38,039 bases of DNA, from NCBI GenBank assembly GCA_945915235.1, contig CAMEEX010000009.1, positions 1 to 38,039 of the forward strand, given 5' to 3'. How positions within the stretch are numbered: position 1 is the first letter of the stretch; every line of letters begins with the position of its first letter. This DNA is from an uncultured Clostridia bacterium. Lineage in GTDB: Bacteria; Bacillota; Clostridia; Lachnospirales; Lachnospiraceae. The position numbers and the translations under genes were made by a program. Below are positions 1 through 9,878 of this stretch, piece after piece. The notes under the pieces were generated by a model that was given only the letters and a program-made list of their open reading frames with translations, did no database searches and was not told the DNA's origin.

Positions 1-852
1 GAACAGTTTCAGAAGATGGTAAGTGACATTACAGAGAAATATGACTTTGACTCGGTGGACTTTAACAGCATAGTTGCGAGTCTCTCAGACAATATCGAGA
101 AGTTTGCAAATAAGGCGCTGACCTATATAGGCAATATGGTGCCGCAGGTTGTGTCGTTTATGAGCAATATTGTGAGCTTTCTATTCAATATTATCATGGC
201 GATTGTGATTTCTGCCAATATTCTTGTTTATAAGGAGAAGCTCATTAACCAGATATCGAGGACGGTGAAGGTGAGCCTTCCGAAGTTCTATGATAGGCTT
301 GCGAAGCTGGCGGTTGTGACGGCGGACACGTTCAGGAGATATATTTCCGGGCAGTGCATAGAGGCGCTTATACTCGGCGGACTGTGCTATATCGGAATGG
401 TGATATTCAGATTTGACTATGCGCTTCTTATAAGCACGGTCATAGCCGTGACGGCGCTTATTCCGGTTGCGGGCGCGTATATCGGCGGAGCGGTGGCGTT
501 CATATTGCTCGCGATAATATCACCGATTAAGGCGGTTATGTTTATCGTGTATCTTGTGATATTGCAGCAGATTGAGACAAACCTCATATATCCGAGGGTT
601 GTCGGCTCGTCGCTTGAGCTTCCGGGCATATGGGTAATATTCGCGGTCACGGTCGGCGGCGGTGCGTTTGGAATACTCGGAATTATGTTTGCGGTGCCGG
701 TAATGTCTGTTGTCTATAAGTTCGTGAGAGAGGCAGTTGTAAAAAAGGAAGATAATGCAGAATTGAAAGATAGCCGTATAGATTTGGCAGGCAAAACCGA
801 TATCACTTCCGGCAATACGAAAGATGAAATAGAAAGCGAAAAGACAAAATAG
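1..852 (+). CDS. AI-2E family transporter, 5' truncated by window edge
   Basis: This is the C-terminal ~283 residues of an AI-2E/YdiK-PerM type polytopic permease; full-length members are usually 350-400 aa. The frame is open back to base 1, so the methionine at 16 is not necessarily the start. Several hydrophobic segments are visible, including one at about residues 45-75 of the visible part, a glycine-rich pair around the LIPVAGAYIGGAV stretch, and a last one ending in the GILGIMFAVPVMSVVYKF motif typical of the family's C-terminal core. Family members are proposed exporters of small molecules or ion antiporters; the substrate here is unknown. The last ~40 residues form a charged cytoplasmic tail that is partly encoded by a 20-bp tandem repeat. 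The gene is followed by a strong terminator, so it is separate from the ilv genes. Confidence 0.85.
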   Translation, partial: EQFQKMVSDITEKYDFDSVDFNSIVASLSDNIEKFANKALTYIGNMVPQVVSFMSNIVSFLFNIIMAIVISANILVYKEKLINQISRTVKVSLPKFYDRLAKLAVVTADTFRRYISGQCIEALILGGLCYIGMVIFRFDYALLISTVIAVTALIPVAGAYIGGAVAFILLAIISPIKAVMFIVYLVILQQIETNLIYPRVVGSSLELPGIWVIFAVTVGGGAFGILGIMFAVPVMSVVYKFVREAVVKKEDNAELKDSRIDLAGKTDITSGNTKDEIESEKTK

Positions 853-915
853 AAGGCGAAAAGACGAAATAGAAGGATAAAAGATAAAATAGGACATGAA
901 AAGATAAAATAAATC
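820..915 (+). repeat. Degenerate ~20-bp tandem repeat over the stop codon
   Basis: About five imperfect copies of a unit like AAAAGATAAAATAGAAGG begin near 820, 839, 859, 879 and 899. The second copy carries the permease stop codon (TAG at 850-852), and the later copies also carry TAG or TAA in the same relative place. It looks like slippage expansion at the 3' end of the gene, so the length of the protein tail may vary between strains. Confidence 0.7.
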
Positions 916-928
916 AAGAAATGACATT

Positions 929-960
929 AAACTTACACGGTTTAGCTGTGTAAGTTTTTT
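929..960 (+). terminator. Rho-independent terminator after the permease gene
   Basis: A 10-bp stem (AAACTTACAC at 929-938 with GTGTAAGTTT at 948-957) closes a 9-nt loop and runs into a T tract. It lies 77 bases after the stop codon and insulates the ilv promoter. Confidence 0.85.
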
Positions 961-996
961 GCATTTTAGCGTTTTAAAGTATTATAGTGATTTGTG

Positions 997-1025
997 TTGA
1001 CAAATCAAGGTTCAGTTGCTAAAAT
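997..1025 (+). promoter_or_regulatory. Promoter of ilvN-ilvC
   Basis: A perfect -35 box TTGACA (997-1002) is followed after 17 bp by TAAAAT (1020-1025). The leader to the ilvN start is only about 40 nt and shows no T-box or attenuator structure. Confidence 0.8.
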
Positions 1026-1071
1026 ACTAGGTAACGTCCAACATATCGGATGATGATTTATGGAGGTGCTT

Positions 1072-2630
<1,559 letters not shown>

Positions 2631-2672
2631 TCTTCATTCGTTGATACATATTGGTGTCTTTTATAAAAATAT

Positions 2673-2710
2673 AAGCCCCGCGGGGATAAGTTTCCTCGCG
2701 GAGCTTTTTG
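2673..2710 (+). terminator. Terminator after ilvC
   Basis: A GC-rich hairpin (AAGCCCCGCGGGGA pairing imperfectly with TTTCCTCGCGGAGCTT) is followed by TTTTT. It lies between ilvC and the oppositely oriented XRE gene. Confidence 0.8.
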
Positions 2711-2763
2711 TAACCTGAGCCTTAATGTCATAGAAGCGGGATAATGCCTGCTTAGAATAATTC

Positions 2764-3099
2764 CTACTTGGTTTCAATATCGAGCAGTTTGTTGACGGCA
2801 GGAGCCATCTCGGGGTGTTCCCGCAGTGCAAATATAACCTTTTTCTCATACTCGGTTGCGTTGATTGGGGTATTTTCTTTGTATCCGAAAGTGCTCAGAA
2901 TATCGTCGACTTGGTATATCTCACACAGGATGAGCAGGGTGTCAGCATCGGGCTGTGCCTGACCGCTCTCCCAGCCGTACAGCGTCTTGTCAGCTATATT
3001 TATGGATTTGTCGCTGAGCTTTATAACAACATCGTGAACGGTAAGGTCATTCTTCTTTCTGAGTTCCTTCAGAACCTTCGCAATCATCTCATTTTTCAT
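2764..3099 (-). CDS. Small XRE-family helix-turn-helix regulator
   Basis: A 111-aa cytoplasmic protein with an N-terminal Cro/CI-type HTH over residues ~5-62 (IAKVLKELRKKNDLTVHDVV, then TLYGWESGQAQPDADTLLIL). A short helical tail follows that is typical of small Lachnospiraceae XRE proteins (VIFALREHPEMAPAVNKLL). The start at 3099 is chosen because GGAGG lies just upstream; the GTG at 3111 would contain that site. It is convergent with ilvC and divergent from the defence operon across a very AT-rich gap, so it could be host-encoded or regulate the operon. No target is evident from sequence. Confidence 0.85.
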   Translation of the reverse strand: MKNEMIAKVLKELRKKNDLTVHDVVIKLSDKSINIADKTLYGWESGQAQPDADTLLILCEIYQVDDILSTFGYKENTPINATEYEKKVIFALREHPEMAPAVNKLLDIETK

Positions 3100-3312
3100 A
3101 TATTCCTCCACTGCATATTTTTAGCATAAGTATTGTTTTATTCGATTGAATTTTTTTATTCTAAAATAATTGTAAATATTTTTTATTCATAATAGAAATA
3201 TTTCTTTATATATAGTTATTTTATCCATATCTCAAAAGAAAATATTCCGTTTCTATAATATCCCAGCGCAGTAAGCAGGTCAAACTATTCTTAGGTACGC
3301 AGAATTATTATG
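3100..3312. other. AT-rich intergenic gap at the left edge of the island
   Basis: This stretch has no credible gene. It is strikingly AT-rich between 3128 and 3260, with several T and A runs, and separates the minus-strand XRE gene from the defence operon promoter. No direct-repeat attachment site could be recognised. Confidence 0.5.
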
Positions 3313-3341
3313 TTGAAATTCTTAATAACAAAGACTATAAT
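3313..3341 (+). promoter_or_regulatory. Promoter of the phosphorothioation operon
   Basis: TTGAAA (3313-3318) and a consensus TATAAT (3336-3341) are separated by exactly 17 bp. It is the only clear promoter before the eight or nine co-directional genes that follow, with a leader of about 75 nt to the small HTH gene. Confidence 0.8.
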
Positions 3342-3422
3342 AGAATTAATTTCCGTGAAACACAGAATAGAAGGAGTTTCGGAACAATAAAAATAACCTT
3401 GATTTGAATGGAGCTTTAAAGG

Positions 3423-3623
3423 GTGGACAGACAGACCGTGACGCAGCGAGTGGCGCGCTATTTAGAAGAGAACCATATATCGGCAGTGCAGGTTGGGCAT
3501 GACCTTGGAATTTCCGCTGATAAATTGACATGTGAGAAGAATATGGAGTTAGATGCGGCAGAGTTTTTGGAGCTGTGCAGGTATCTCAATGTCAAGCCTG
3601 AGAAGTTTAGGAGGAACGAATGA
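3423..3623 (+). CDS. Small HTH protein leading the ssp operon
   Basis: A 66-aa protein whose fold looks like a minimal XRE helix-turn-helix: VARYLEENHISAVQVGHDLG, then ADKLTCEKNMELDAAEFLEL. It starts at a GTG with a GGAG site 9 nt upstream. Its stop overlaps the next gene's start in an ATGA arrangement (4-nt overlap), which strongly implies translational coupling to sspD. As the first gene of the operon it is a natural candidate autoregulator. Its job is inferred from position and size; DNA binding is not shown. Confidence 0.75.
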   Translation: MDRQTVTQRVARYLEENHISAVQVGHDLGISADKLTCEKNMELDAAEFLELCRYLNVKPEKFRRNE

Positions 3624-5344
3624 GGCATTACAGGTGCACAGTGCATAACATAGAACTGGGAAAAAATTATTGCGATGAATGTGGCAGCAGGGAGCATGTG
3701 GAGAGTACATCGGATATCTACTACTGCATGGAGTGCAATGTTCCCGTCTATGAGGAGACCTGCCCCGTGTGCCGCAGCGGGTGCAAGAGGATAGCGACCG
3801 ATTTAAGACCGGTATTTCCGAAGGAGAGGCTTCTGTATGAGCTGTTGGAGAACGAACCTCTCAAGTATATCAATTCCTCAGTGTGGAATGCCTCGGGCAA
3901 TTACTATCTGATAGACGGAACTCTCAGGCGTTTTAATGTGGGAAGACTTGCTAAGCTGTCAGATGCCGATGTGGACAGGATAAGACAGCAGCTTTCCGAG
4001 TATGAGGAGCAGAACAGTAATAACAGGTTTGATGAGTATGTGAGCCGCTTTATCGAGTGCAACAGCAGCCGCTACGACGATATAACGCAGGAGGCATTAA
4101 GCTACATACAGGAGGTGTCGGAAGGCTACGATGCGAAGGATATGTTCGTGTCCTTTTCGGGCGGCAAGGACTCGACTGTGACCTCGGATTTGGTGATGAG
4201 GGCGTTGAGCAATCCTAAGATACTTCATATATTTGGCGATACCACCTTGGAATTTCCTAAGACTGAGGAGTATGTGAAGCGTTTTAAGAAATTGCACCCG
4301 ATGACTCCTGTGCTCTCGTCGAGAAATAAGGAGAAGAATTTTTCCGAACTGTGTGAGCTTATCGGACCGCCGAGCCGTGTCATGCGCTGGTGCTGTACAA
4401 TTTTTAAGACGGGAGCCATAAACAGGAAACTCACAGCTCTTTTTAAGGATAAGACGAAGATACTTGCTTTCTATGGGATAAGGCGAAGCGAGTCGGCGAG
4501 CAGAAGCAAGTACGAGAGGGAGACCGAAGGGCGAAAGATATCGAAGCAGAATACCGTGTCCCCGGCTATCGACTGGCTGGATTTTGATGTCTGGCTGTAC
4601 ATATTGAAGAGAAAAATTGATTTTAATGAGGCTTATACCTACGGTTACGCGAGGGTGGGGTGCTTCTGCTGTCCGAACAACAGCGTGTGGTCGGAGTTCC
4701 TCTCCAGGATATATATGCCCGAGCAGTACGGGAAGTGGCAGGATTTTCTGGTGGACTTTGCGCGTAAAATCGGAAAGCCCGATGCCGAGGAGTATGTACG
4801 CAGTGGCAAATGGAAGGCAAGGCAGGGCGGAAACGGGATAGCCTACGCGGACAATGCCGTGGTGAGCTTCACGCCGTGTGTCGTGGAGGAGAACAGCTAC
4901 AATTATGAGCTGTTAAAGCCTATAACCGATGAGCTGTACGAGCTTTTCAAGCCGTTCGGATACCTTGATTTCAACATGGGAAACGCGCGTCTGGGCGAGG
5001 TGTATGTCTTGAACAGAAAGGGTGTGCAGCTATTGAGGCTTCAGGGAAGAAAGGGCAGTACACAGCTTAGAATTACCATACTTGACCATCACATAGACGG
5101 GGCTAAGACTTTTGAGGCAGCCGAGGACAAGGTCAAGTGCCAGCTCACAAAATATCAGCTCTGTATGGGCTGCCGCGCCTGTGAGGGCGTGTGCAGGCAC
5201 GGTGCGATAAGAATTGAGAGCCTGCCTGACGGCGGGAACAGATATCACATAGACGATGAGAAATGTGTCCGCTGTGCGGAGTGTGTGAACCATTTCAATT
5301 CGGGCTGCTATATGAAGAAGGTGCTGGCGGTAAAGAGAGGCTAG
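3620..5344 (+). CDS. sspD: SspD-like ATP pyrophosphatase (PAPS-reductase family) with ferredoxin domain
   Basis: A 574-aa protein in three parts. The N-terminal ~60 residues hold zinc-ribbon cysteine pairs (YCDECG, YYCMECN, CPVC). The central PAPS-reductase/ATP-pyrophosphatase domain has the PP-loop SGGKDST at residues 180-186, then FGDTTLEFP and a downstream CCTIFK and FCC(P) cysteine region. A C-terminal ferredoxin-like module (residues ~515-567) holds two cysteine clusters (CMGCRACEGVC and CVRCAEC). In the DndC/SspD family this enzyme adenylates the DNA phosphate and takes sulfur from the desulfurase to make a phosphorothioate bond. It is translationally coupled to the HTH gene before it and followed by the DUF4007 gene. 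The family is clear; the Ssp rather than Dnd assignment rests on its neighbours. Confidence 0.85.
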   Translation: MRHYRCTVHNIELGKNYCDECGSREHVESTSDIYYCMECNVPVYEETCPVCRSGCKRIATDLRPVFPKERLLYELLENEPLKYINSSVWNASGNYYLIDGTLRRFNVGRLAKLSDADVDRIRQQLSEYEEQNSNNRFDEYVSRFIECNSSRYDDITQEALSYIQEVSEGYDAKDMFVSFSGGKDSTVTSDLVMRALSNPKILHIFGDTTLEFPKTEEYVKRFKKLHPMTPVLSSRNKEKNFSELCELIGPPSRVMRWCCTIFKTGAINRKLTALFKDKTKILAFYGIRRSESASRSKYERETEGRKISKQNTVSPAIDWLDFDVWLYILKRKIDFNEAYTYGYARVGCFCCPNNSVWSEFLSRIYMPEQYGKWQDFLVDFARKIGKPDAEEYVRSGKWKARQGGNGIAYADNAVVSFTPCVVEENSYNYELLKPITDELYELFKPFGYLDFNMGNARLGEVYVLNRKGVQLLRLQGRKGSTQLRITILDHHIDGAKTFEAAEDKVKCQLTKYQLCMGCRACEGVCRHGAIRIESLPDGGNRYHIDDEKCVRCAECVNHFNSGCYMKKVLAVKRG

Positions 5345-5423
5345 TGCAAAATTGTGCCGCCGGGCGGCATGGAGATAAGTGCGAAGGATATATCCATTTG
5401 CTATAGAATTTCGGAGGAAAATT

Positions 5424-6314
5424 ATGTCAGAAAAGACTGGTAAGATAAGGCTGAAGGGGCATGAGACATTTATATTGAGGGAGGGCTGGCTTGCCAAGGG
5501 GCTCAGGGCTGTGTCCGATGACCCTAAGGTTTTTTCCGAGTACTCGGGCGCGGACGCGCTCGGTGTGGGAACGAACATGGCGAAGGCTATCCGCTACTGG
5601 CTGAGGGCGGGAGGCATCACCGTTGAGAGTAAGGGTGAGGTGAGGCTAAGCTGCATCGGGGAGCTGATAGGCAGGCATGACCCGTATTTCGAGGACACGT
5701 TCACACTGTGGCTTGTGCACGCCAATCTAGCCTGCAATGCAGAGCTTGCGACGAGCTGGTTCATATTTTTTAACAGGATAGGAAACGAGGAGTACACGAA
5801 GGACGAGCTGTGCGATGCCATGCTTAGGGAGATTAAGACATATTCGATGCAGCAGACAATCACCGAGAGTTCGGTGTCTGCTGATGTCACCGCAATCATA
5901 AACATGTATTCGCGGGAGAAGAACATAGACTATGACCCGGAGGAGAAGAAGGTAAGCCCGTTTGCCGAGCTCACTCTTCTAAAGAGAAATAGCGGCTCAT
6001 ACAAGAAATATATGCCGTCGCAGGAGCTTCTTCCGGACATGGCTGTGCTCTATCTCATAAGAAGATATTTTGCCGATGCAAAGACGGACAGCGTGAGCAT
6101 AGACACACTGCTAAACGGTGACAGGCTTCCGGGAAAGATATATAACTTAAACCGCGTAAACCTCAATTTTTACCTCGATAAACTGGCATCGGAGGGTTAT
6201 ATTGCCGTGAACAGGACGGCGGGGCTTGACATGGTATACGCGCAGAGTTCCATAGCGCCTGAAAAGGTGATTGAAAAATACTATTTGGACAAGGCAGAAA
6301 ATCAGAGGGGATAA
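5424..6314 (+). CDS. sspB: SspB-like DUF4007 protein
   Basis: A 296-aa protein that matches the DUF4007 pattern: GHETFILREGWLAKGL near the N terminus, then ALGVGTNMAKAIRYWLRAGG. The rest is a winged-helix-like mixture of helices. DUF4007 proteins occur with PAPS-reductase genes in single-strand phosphorothioation systems, where SspB is reported to nick DNA before sulfur insertion. The start at 5424 is chosen for its GGAGGAAA site; a longer in-frame GTG at 5379 lacks one. The next gene starts 2 nt after its stop. The sequence shows no classical nuclease motif by eye, so nickase activity here is family inference. Confidence 0.82.
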   Translation: MSEKTGKIRLKGHETFILREGWLAKGLRAVSDDPKVFSEYSGADALGVGTNMAKAIRYWLRAGGITVESKGEVRLSCIGELIGRHDPYFEDTFTLWLVHANLACNAELATSWFIFFNRIGNEEYTKDELCDAMLREIKTYSMQQTITESSVSADVTAIINMYSREKNIDYDPEEKKVSPFAELTLLKRNSGSYKKYMPSQELLPDMAVLYLIRRYFADAKTDSVSIDTLLNGDRLPGKIYNLNRVNLNFYLDKLASEGYIAVNRTAGLDMVYAQSSIAPEKVIEKYYLDKAENQRG

Positions 6315-6316
6315 CG

Positions 6317-9300
6317 ATGACAGGCAGATTAAAGGATTGGGTTAAGATAGATAAGAGATTTGAAAATTCGGTCAATCTCTATCTGGATTTGGACAACAAG
6401 GAAAAGATAGATAATTATGTTTACACACGTTCCTCGCAGGACATCATAGACTACTATCTCGACAACATTGCTAAGGACAGGGAACACGCGACAATGCTAA
6501 TCGGTCCGTATGGCAAGGGAAAGTCACACATGCTGCTGGTGCTGCTCGACAGGCTCAGACACATGGACAGACCTTATCTGCCCGTGATCATCTCGGGCAC
6601 GGACGGGGATCTGAACCACGCATTTTTAATCGGAATTACCGATGCATTAAAGCGCGCGGGGCTTGAGAACATTGCGCCGGAGAGCTATTACAGCGAGGCG
6701 CTTAAGAAGATTACGCAGTGGAAAAATGATTTCCCGGAGGCGTACAGCCATTTTGAGCGCGAGCTTTCCGAAAACGGCTGCGCCGATGCTGAGACATTCC
6801 GTAAAAGGCTTGAAAAAAATGACAGGCAGGCGCTCGATTTATTCTGCCGAATTTATCCGGCGGTGACGAGTGGAAGTGAATTTAATCCTATAGTCATGCT
6901 CGAGACCGTGAGGATATATGAGCAGATTAAGGCGGTACTGTCGCGCGATTACGGCTTTGCGGGTATTTACATAATATTCGATGAGTTCAGTAAATACATC
7001 GAGGGGCATGAGAAGGAGACCTTTTCGAGGGACATGAAGGTGCTGCAGGATATGTGCGAGCTTGCGGGCAGAAAATCAGAGGGGCGCATGTTCATTACAT
7101 TCGTTGCACACAAGAGTGTCAAGGAGTACGGGGCGAAGCTTCCCGCGGACATGCGAAACGCCTTCCGCGGGGTCGAGGGACGAATAAAGGAGGTGCTCTT
7201 TGTCGTATCCTCGCAGAACAATTATGAGCTCATAGGAAATGTTTTGAAGAAGGACGAGTCCGTCCTGAAAAAAATTCCGGGAATAAAAAGATATTATGCC
7301 AATGCGGTAAATTCCTACAGATTTTCATGCTTCTCGGGCTTGTTTGACGAGGAGGATTTCAAAAAATATGTCGTGTGCGGCTGTTTTCCGCTTATGCCGC
7401 TGACGGCGTATATGCTGCTTCACATAAGCGAGAAGGTCGCACAGAACGAGCGAAGCATATTTACATACCTGTCACACGATGAAAAGGGAAGCCTGTGCAG
7501 AATAATAGAGGAGTGTGAGACCGGTTCTGACGATTACGGCGTGACGGCTGACACGGTGTACGAATATTTCAAAAGCCTGTTCAGGGAGGAGCCGTCGGAC
7601 ACGATTGTACACAATGAATGGCTGAAGGCGGAGTATGCGCTCTCGAGAACAGACGATGAGCTTGAGAGGAAGCTCATAAAGGCGGTAGCGCTCATAAACA
7701 TAATCGACATGCCTGACGAGCTTCTCGCGGACGTGCCGCAGCTTGCAGGTGCGCTAAATCTCTACGACGATGAATGTAAGAGGGTTGTCGATGCGCTGGT
7801 CGGAAAAAAGATTATCATATACCGCCCGCGCAAACATTCCTACAGCTTCTATAACAATGTGGGAGTGGATATTCAGGCGGAGATTTCGCAGAGGGCGGCA
7901 AAGCTGCCGGCAGATGCCGATATGCTGGGGACACTCAAGGCGATTTCAGAGTATGATTATGTGCTGCCTAAGAAATACAATCAGGTGTATTCGATGACCA
8001 GATATTTTGAGTATGTGTTCCTGTCACCTGAGCAGATAAGTAAGCTGCCGTCACCGGAGATTTTGTTTGAGGAGCATTTTTCCGATGGAAAAATTGTCGC
8101 GGTCGTGGCGGACGCACAGGTTGACTACGATGCGGAGCTTTCCGCAAGGCTTGCGGACGACAGGATAGTCGTGCTCGTCACACATGGCGTGTTTGACAGG
8201 GGCGAGAGCATAAGAAGATATATTGTTGCACAGAGTCTCATAAAAGATAAGAATTTTATTGAGGATAACCTTGTCCTCGAGAAGGAGCTTATCAACTACT
8301 GCGACGATATTTCCTACGAGATAAACAGGTACCTTGAGACCGCATATAACCCTGAGAGCGGCGCATGTGCCGTGTTCCACAACGGCGAGAGCTTTAATTC
8401 GGGGTTCAGGCACGGCATGAGCTTTAACCTGTTTTTAAGCAGCATAATGACTGAGTACTACAACAATTCGCCTATTGTAAATAATGAGCTTATAAACAGG
8501 CAGAACATATCGGCACAGAACAAGAAGGCGAGAAACAGGATTACGGATATGCTCCTCGCACATGAGGATTTTTCGGCATTGGAGAAGGGAACCTCGCCCG
8601 AGTCAACAATCTACAGGGCGGTTCTGGTGAACACGGGCGTCCTCGGGAATGGAGACCTTGACCGCGGCTGTGAGGTCGTGCTATCTGAGATAGAGCGCTT
8701 TATCGCGATGTGCGACAGCAGCAAATGTTCTTTTAAGGTGCTCTATGACCGCCTCATGGGAAGCGGCTACGGCGTGAGAAAGGGAATTATTCCGATATAT
8801 GTGGCTCTGTGCATTTCGAGGCTTCAGGACAAGCCGGTCATAAGCCTGAAGGACCGCGAGGTAAATATCGATGCAGCCATACTTGGAAATATAAACGATG
8901 CACCGCAGAATTATTTTCTGTATGTGGAGCATGAGACCATAGAGAAGCAGAATTACATTGCGGGGCTTATGGATTTGTTCGGCATTAAGGCGAAGGTGGC
9001 GGGCGCGCCGCAGGACAGGGAGGTGTTGGACGGCATACTCAAGTGGTACCGCTCACTTCCGCAGGCATCGGCAAATGTCGGGCGCGATGCTACCGTGTCC
9101 GAGGATATGGGGACATCGCTCAGAAGTCTGTGCTCTGCGCTAAGGCGGCAGGACTACAATCCGCATGAATTTCTGTTTAACGAGCTGCCTCGCGCAGTCG
9201 GAGTTAAGGAGAATGAGCTCTCGTCCGTGCCGGAAAAGCTCGGAGAGTTGAAGCGGTACATGGACGGTTACCTTGATGTGCTGTCAGGCAGAGTCGCAGA

Positions 9301-9802
9301 TATCATAAAGAAGCGCTGCGGCGCGGATACATCGGACAGCCTGAGAGCCGTGCTTGAGGGCTATTGCGGGGAGTACGGGGAGAAGCTTTCAAAGCATGTG
9401 ACTAAGAGCAGAACATCGGCGATACTGGCTTATATCTCGCATATGTCCACCTACGAGGAGCGCGAGCTGGTCGCTAAGCTGTCAAAGCTCGTCACGGATA
9501 TCTATATCGATGACTGGCGCGACGGCATGGTCGAGAACTTCCGCTCCGGCTGGAACGAGTTCTGCGACGAGGCTGAGAACAGCACTCACAGCGACGTCCC
9601 GCTAAGCAGCATTATCTTAAAGGGCGAGGGCGGAAGCCTGCTTGAGCGCAGCTATGAGGATATCGCTGACGACAGCACCGGGTATTTTCTCGAGAATGCG
9701 ATCAAGGACGCACTTGACGAATTTGGTGACAGTCTCGAGACAAACGAGAAGGTTGCAGTGCTTGCGAGAGTGCTCGCTAAGCTTGTTGCCGGAGAGAAAT
9801 AG
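6317..9802 (+). CDS. sspC: SspC-like large P-loop ATPase
   Basis: A 1161-aa cytoplasmic ATPase. The Walker A motif GPYGKGKS is at residues 63-70, and a Walker B-like hydrophobic run ending in IIFDEFSKYIE has D222/E223. Arginine-rich segments such as FVAHKSVKEYGAKLP and FRGVEGRIKEV follow, as in BrxC/PglY-like and SspC ATPases. The last two thirds are mostly helical with no recognised domain. In Ssp systems SspC is the ATPase partner required for phosphorothioate modification. It starts 2 nt after sspB, so these two are tightly co-translated. The long size fits the large ATPases of this context; the exact subfamily cannot be settled by eye, and a BREX-type relative is the main alternative. Confidence 0.78.
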   Translation: MTGRLKDWVKIDKRFENSVNLYLDLDNKEKIDNYVYTRSSQDIIDYYLDNIAKDREHATMLIGPYGKGKSHMLLVLLDRLRHMDRPYLPVIISGTDGDLNHAFLIGITDALKRAGLENIAPESYYSEALKKITQWKNDFPEAYSHFERELSENGCADAETFRKRLEKNDRQALDLFCRIYPAVTSGSEFNPIVMLETVRIYEQIKAVLSRDYGFAGIYIIFDEFSKYIEGHEKETFSRDMKVLQDMCELAGRKSEGRMFITFVAHKSVKEYGAKLPADMRNAFRGVEGRIKEVLFVVSSQNNYELIGNVLKKDESVLKKIPGIKRYYANAVNSYRFSCFSGLFDEEDFKKYVVCGCFPLMPLTAYMLLHISEKVAQNERSIFTYLSHDEKGSLCRIIEECETGSDDYGVTADTVYEYFKSLFREEPSDTIVHNEWLKAEYALSRTDDELERKLIKAVALINIIDMPDELLADVPQLAGALNLYDDECKRVVDALVGKKIIIYRPRKHSYSFYNNVGVDIQAEISQRAAKLPADADMLGTLKAISEYDYVLPKKYNQVYSMTRYFEYVFLSPEQISKLPSPEILFEEHFSDGKIVAVVADAQVDYDAELSARLADDRIVVLVTHGVFDRGESIRRYIVAQSLIKDKNFIEDNLVLEKELINYCDDISYEINRYLETAYNPESGACAVFHNGESFNSGFRHGMSFNLFLSSIMTEYYNNSPIVNNELINRQNISAQNKKARNRITDMLLAHEDFSALEKGTSPESTIYRAVLVNTGVLGNGDLDRGCEVVLSEIERFIAMCDSSKCSFKVLYDRLMGSGYGVRKGIIPIYVALCISRLQDKPVISLKDREVNIDAAILGNINDAPQNYFLYVEHETIEKQNYIAGLMDLFGIKAKVAGAPQDREVLDGILKWYRSLPQASANVGRDATVSEDMGTSLRSLCSALRRQDYNPHEFLFNELPRAVGVKENELSSVPEKLGELKRYMDGYLDVLSGRVADIIKKRCGADTSDSLRAVLEGYCGEYGEKLSKHVTKSRTSAILAYISHMSTYEERELVAKLSKLVTDIYIDDWRDGMVENFRSGWNEFCDEAENSTHSDVPLSSIILKGEGGSLLERSYEDIADDSTGYFLENAIKDALDEFGDSLETNEKVAVLARVLAKLVAGEK

Positions 9803-9878
9803 AAAAACAAAGTGTGCAGCATTTAGGAGATTGACTCCGAACAGCTGCAACAAAATTATATAAATTTGGAGATTACGA

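Noticed and set aside
1026-1071. T-box or leader-peptide attenuator before ilvN
   Set aside because: The leader is too short and has no specifier stem or terminator pair.
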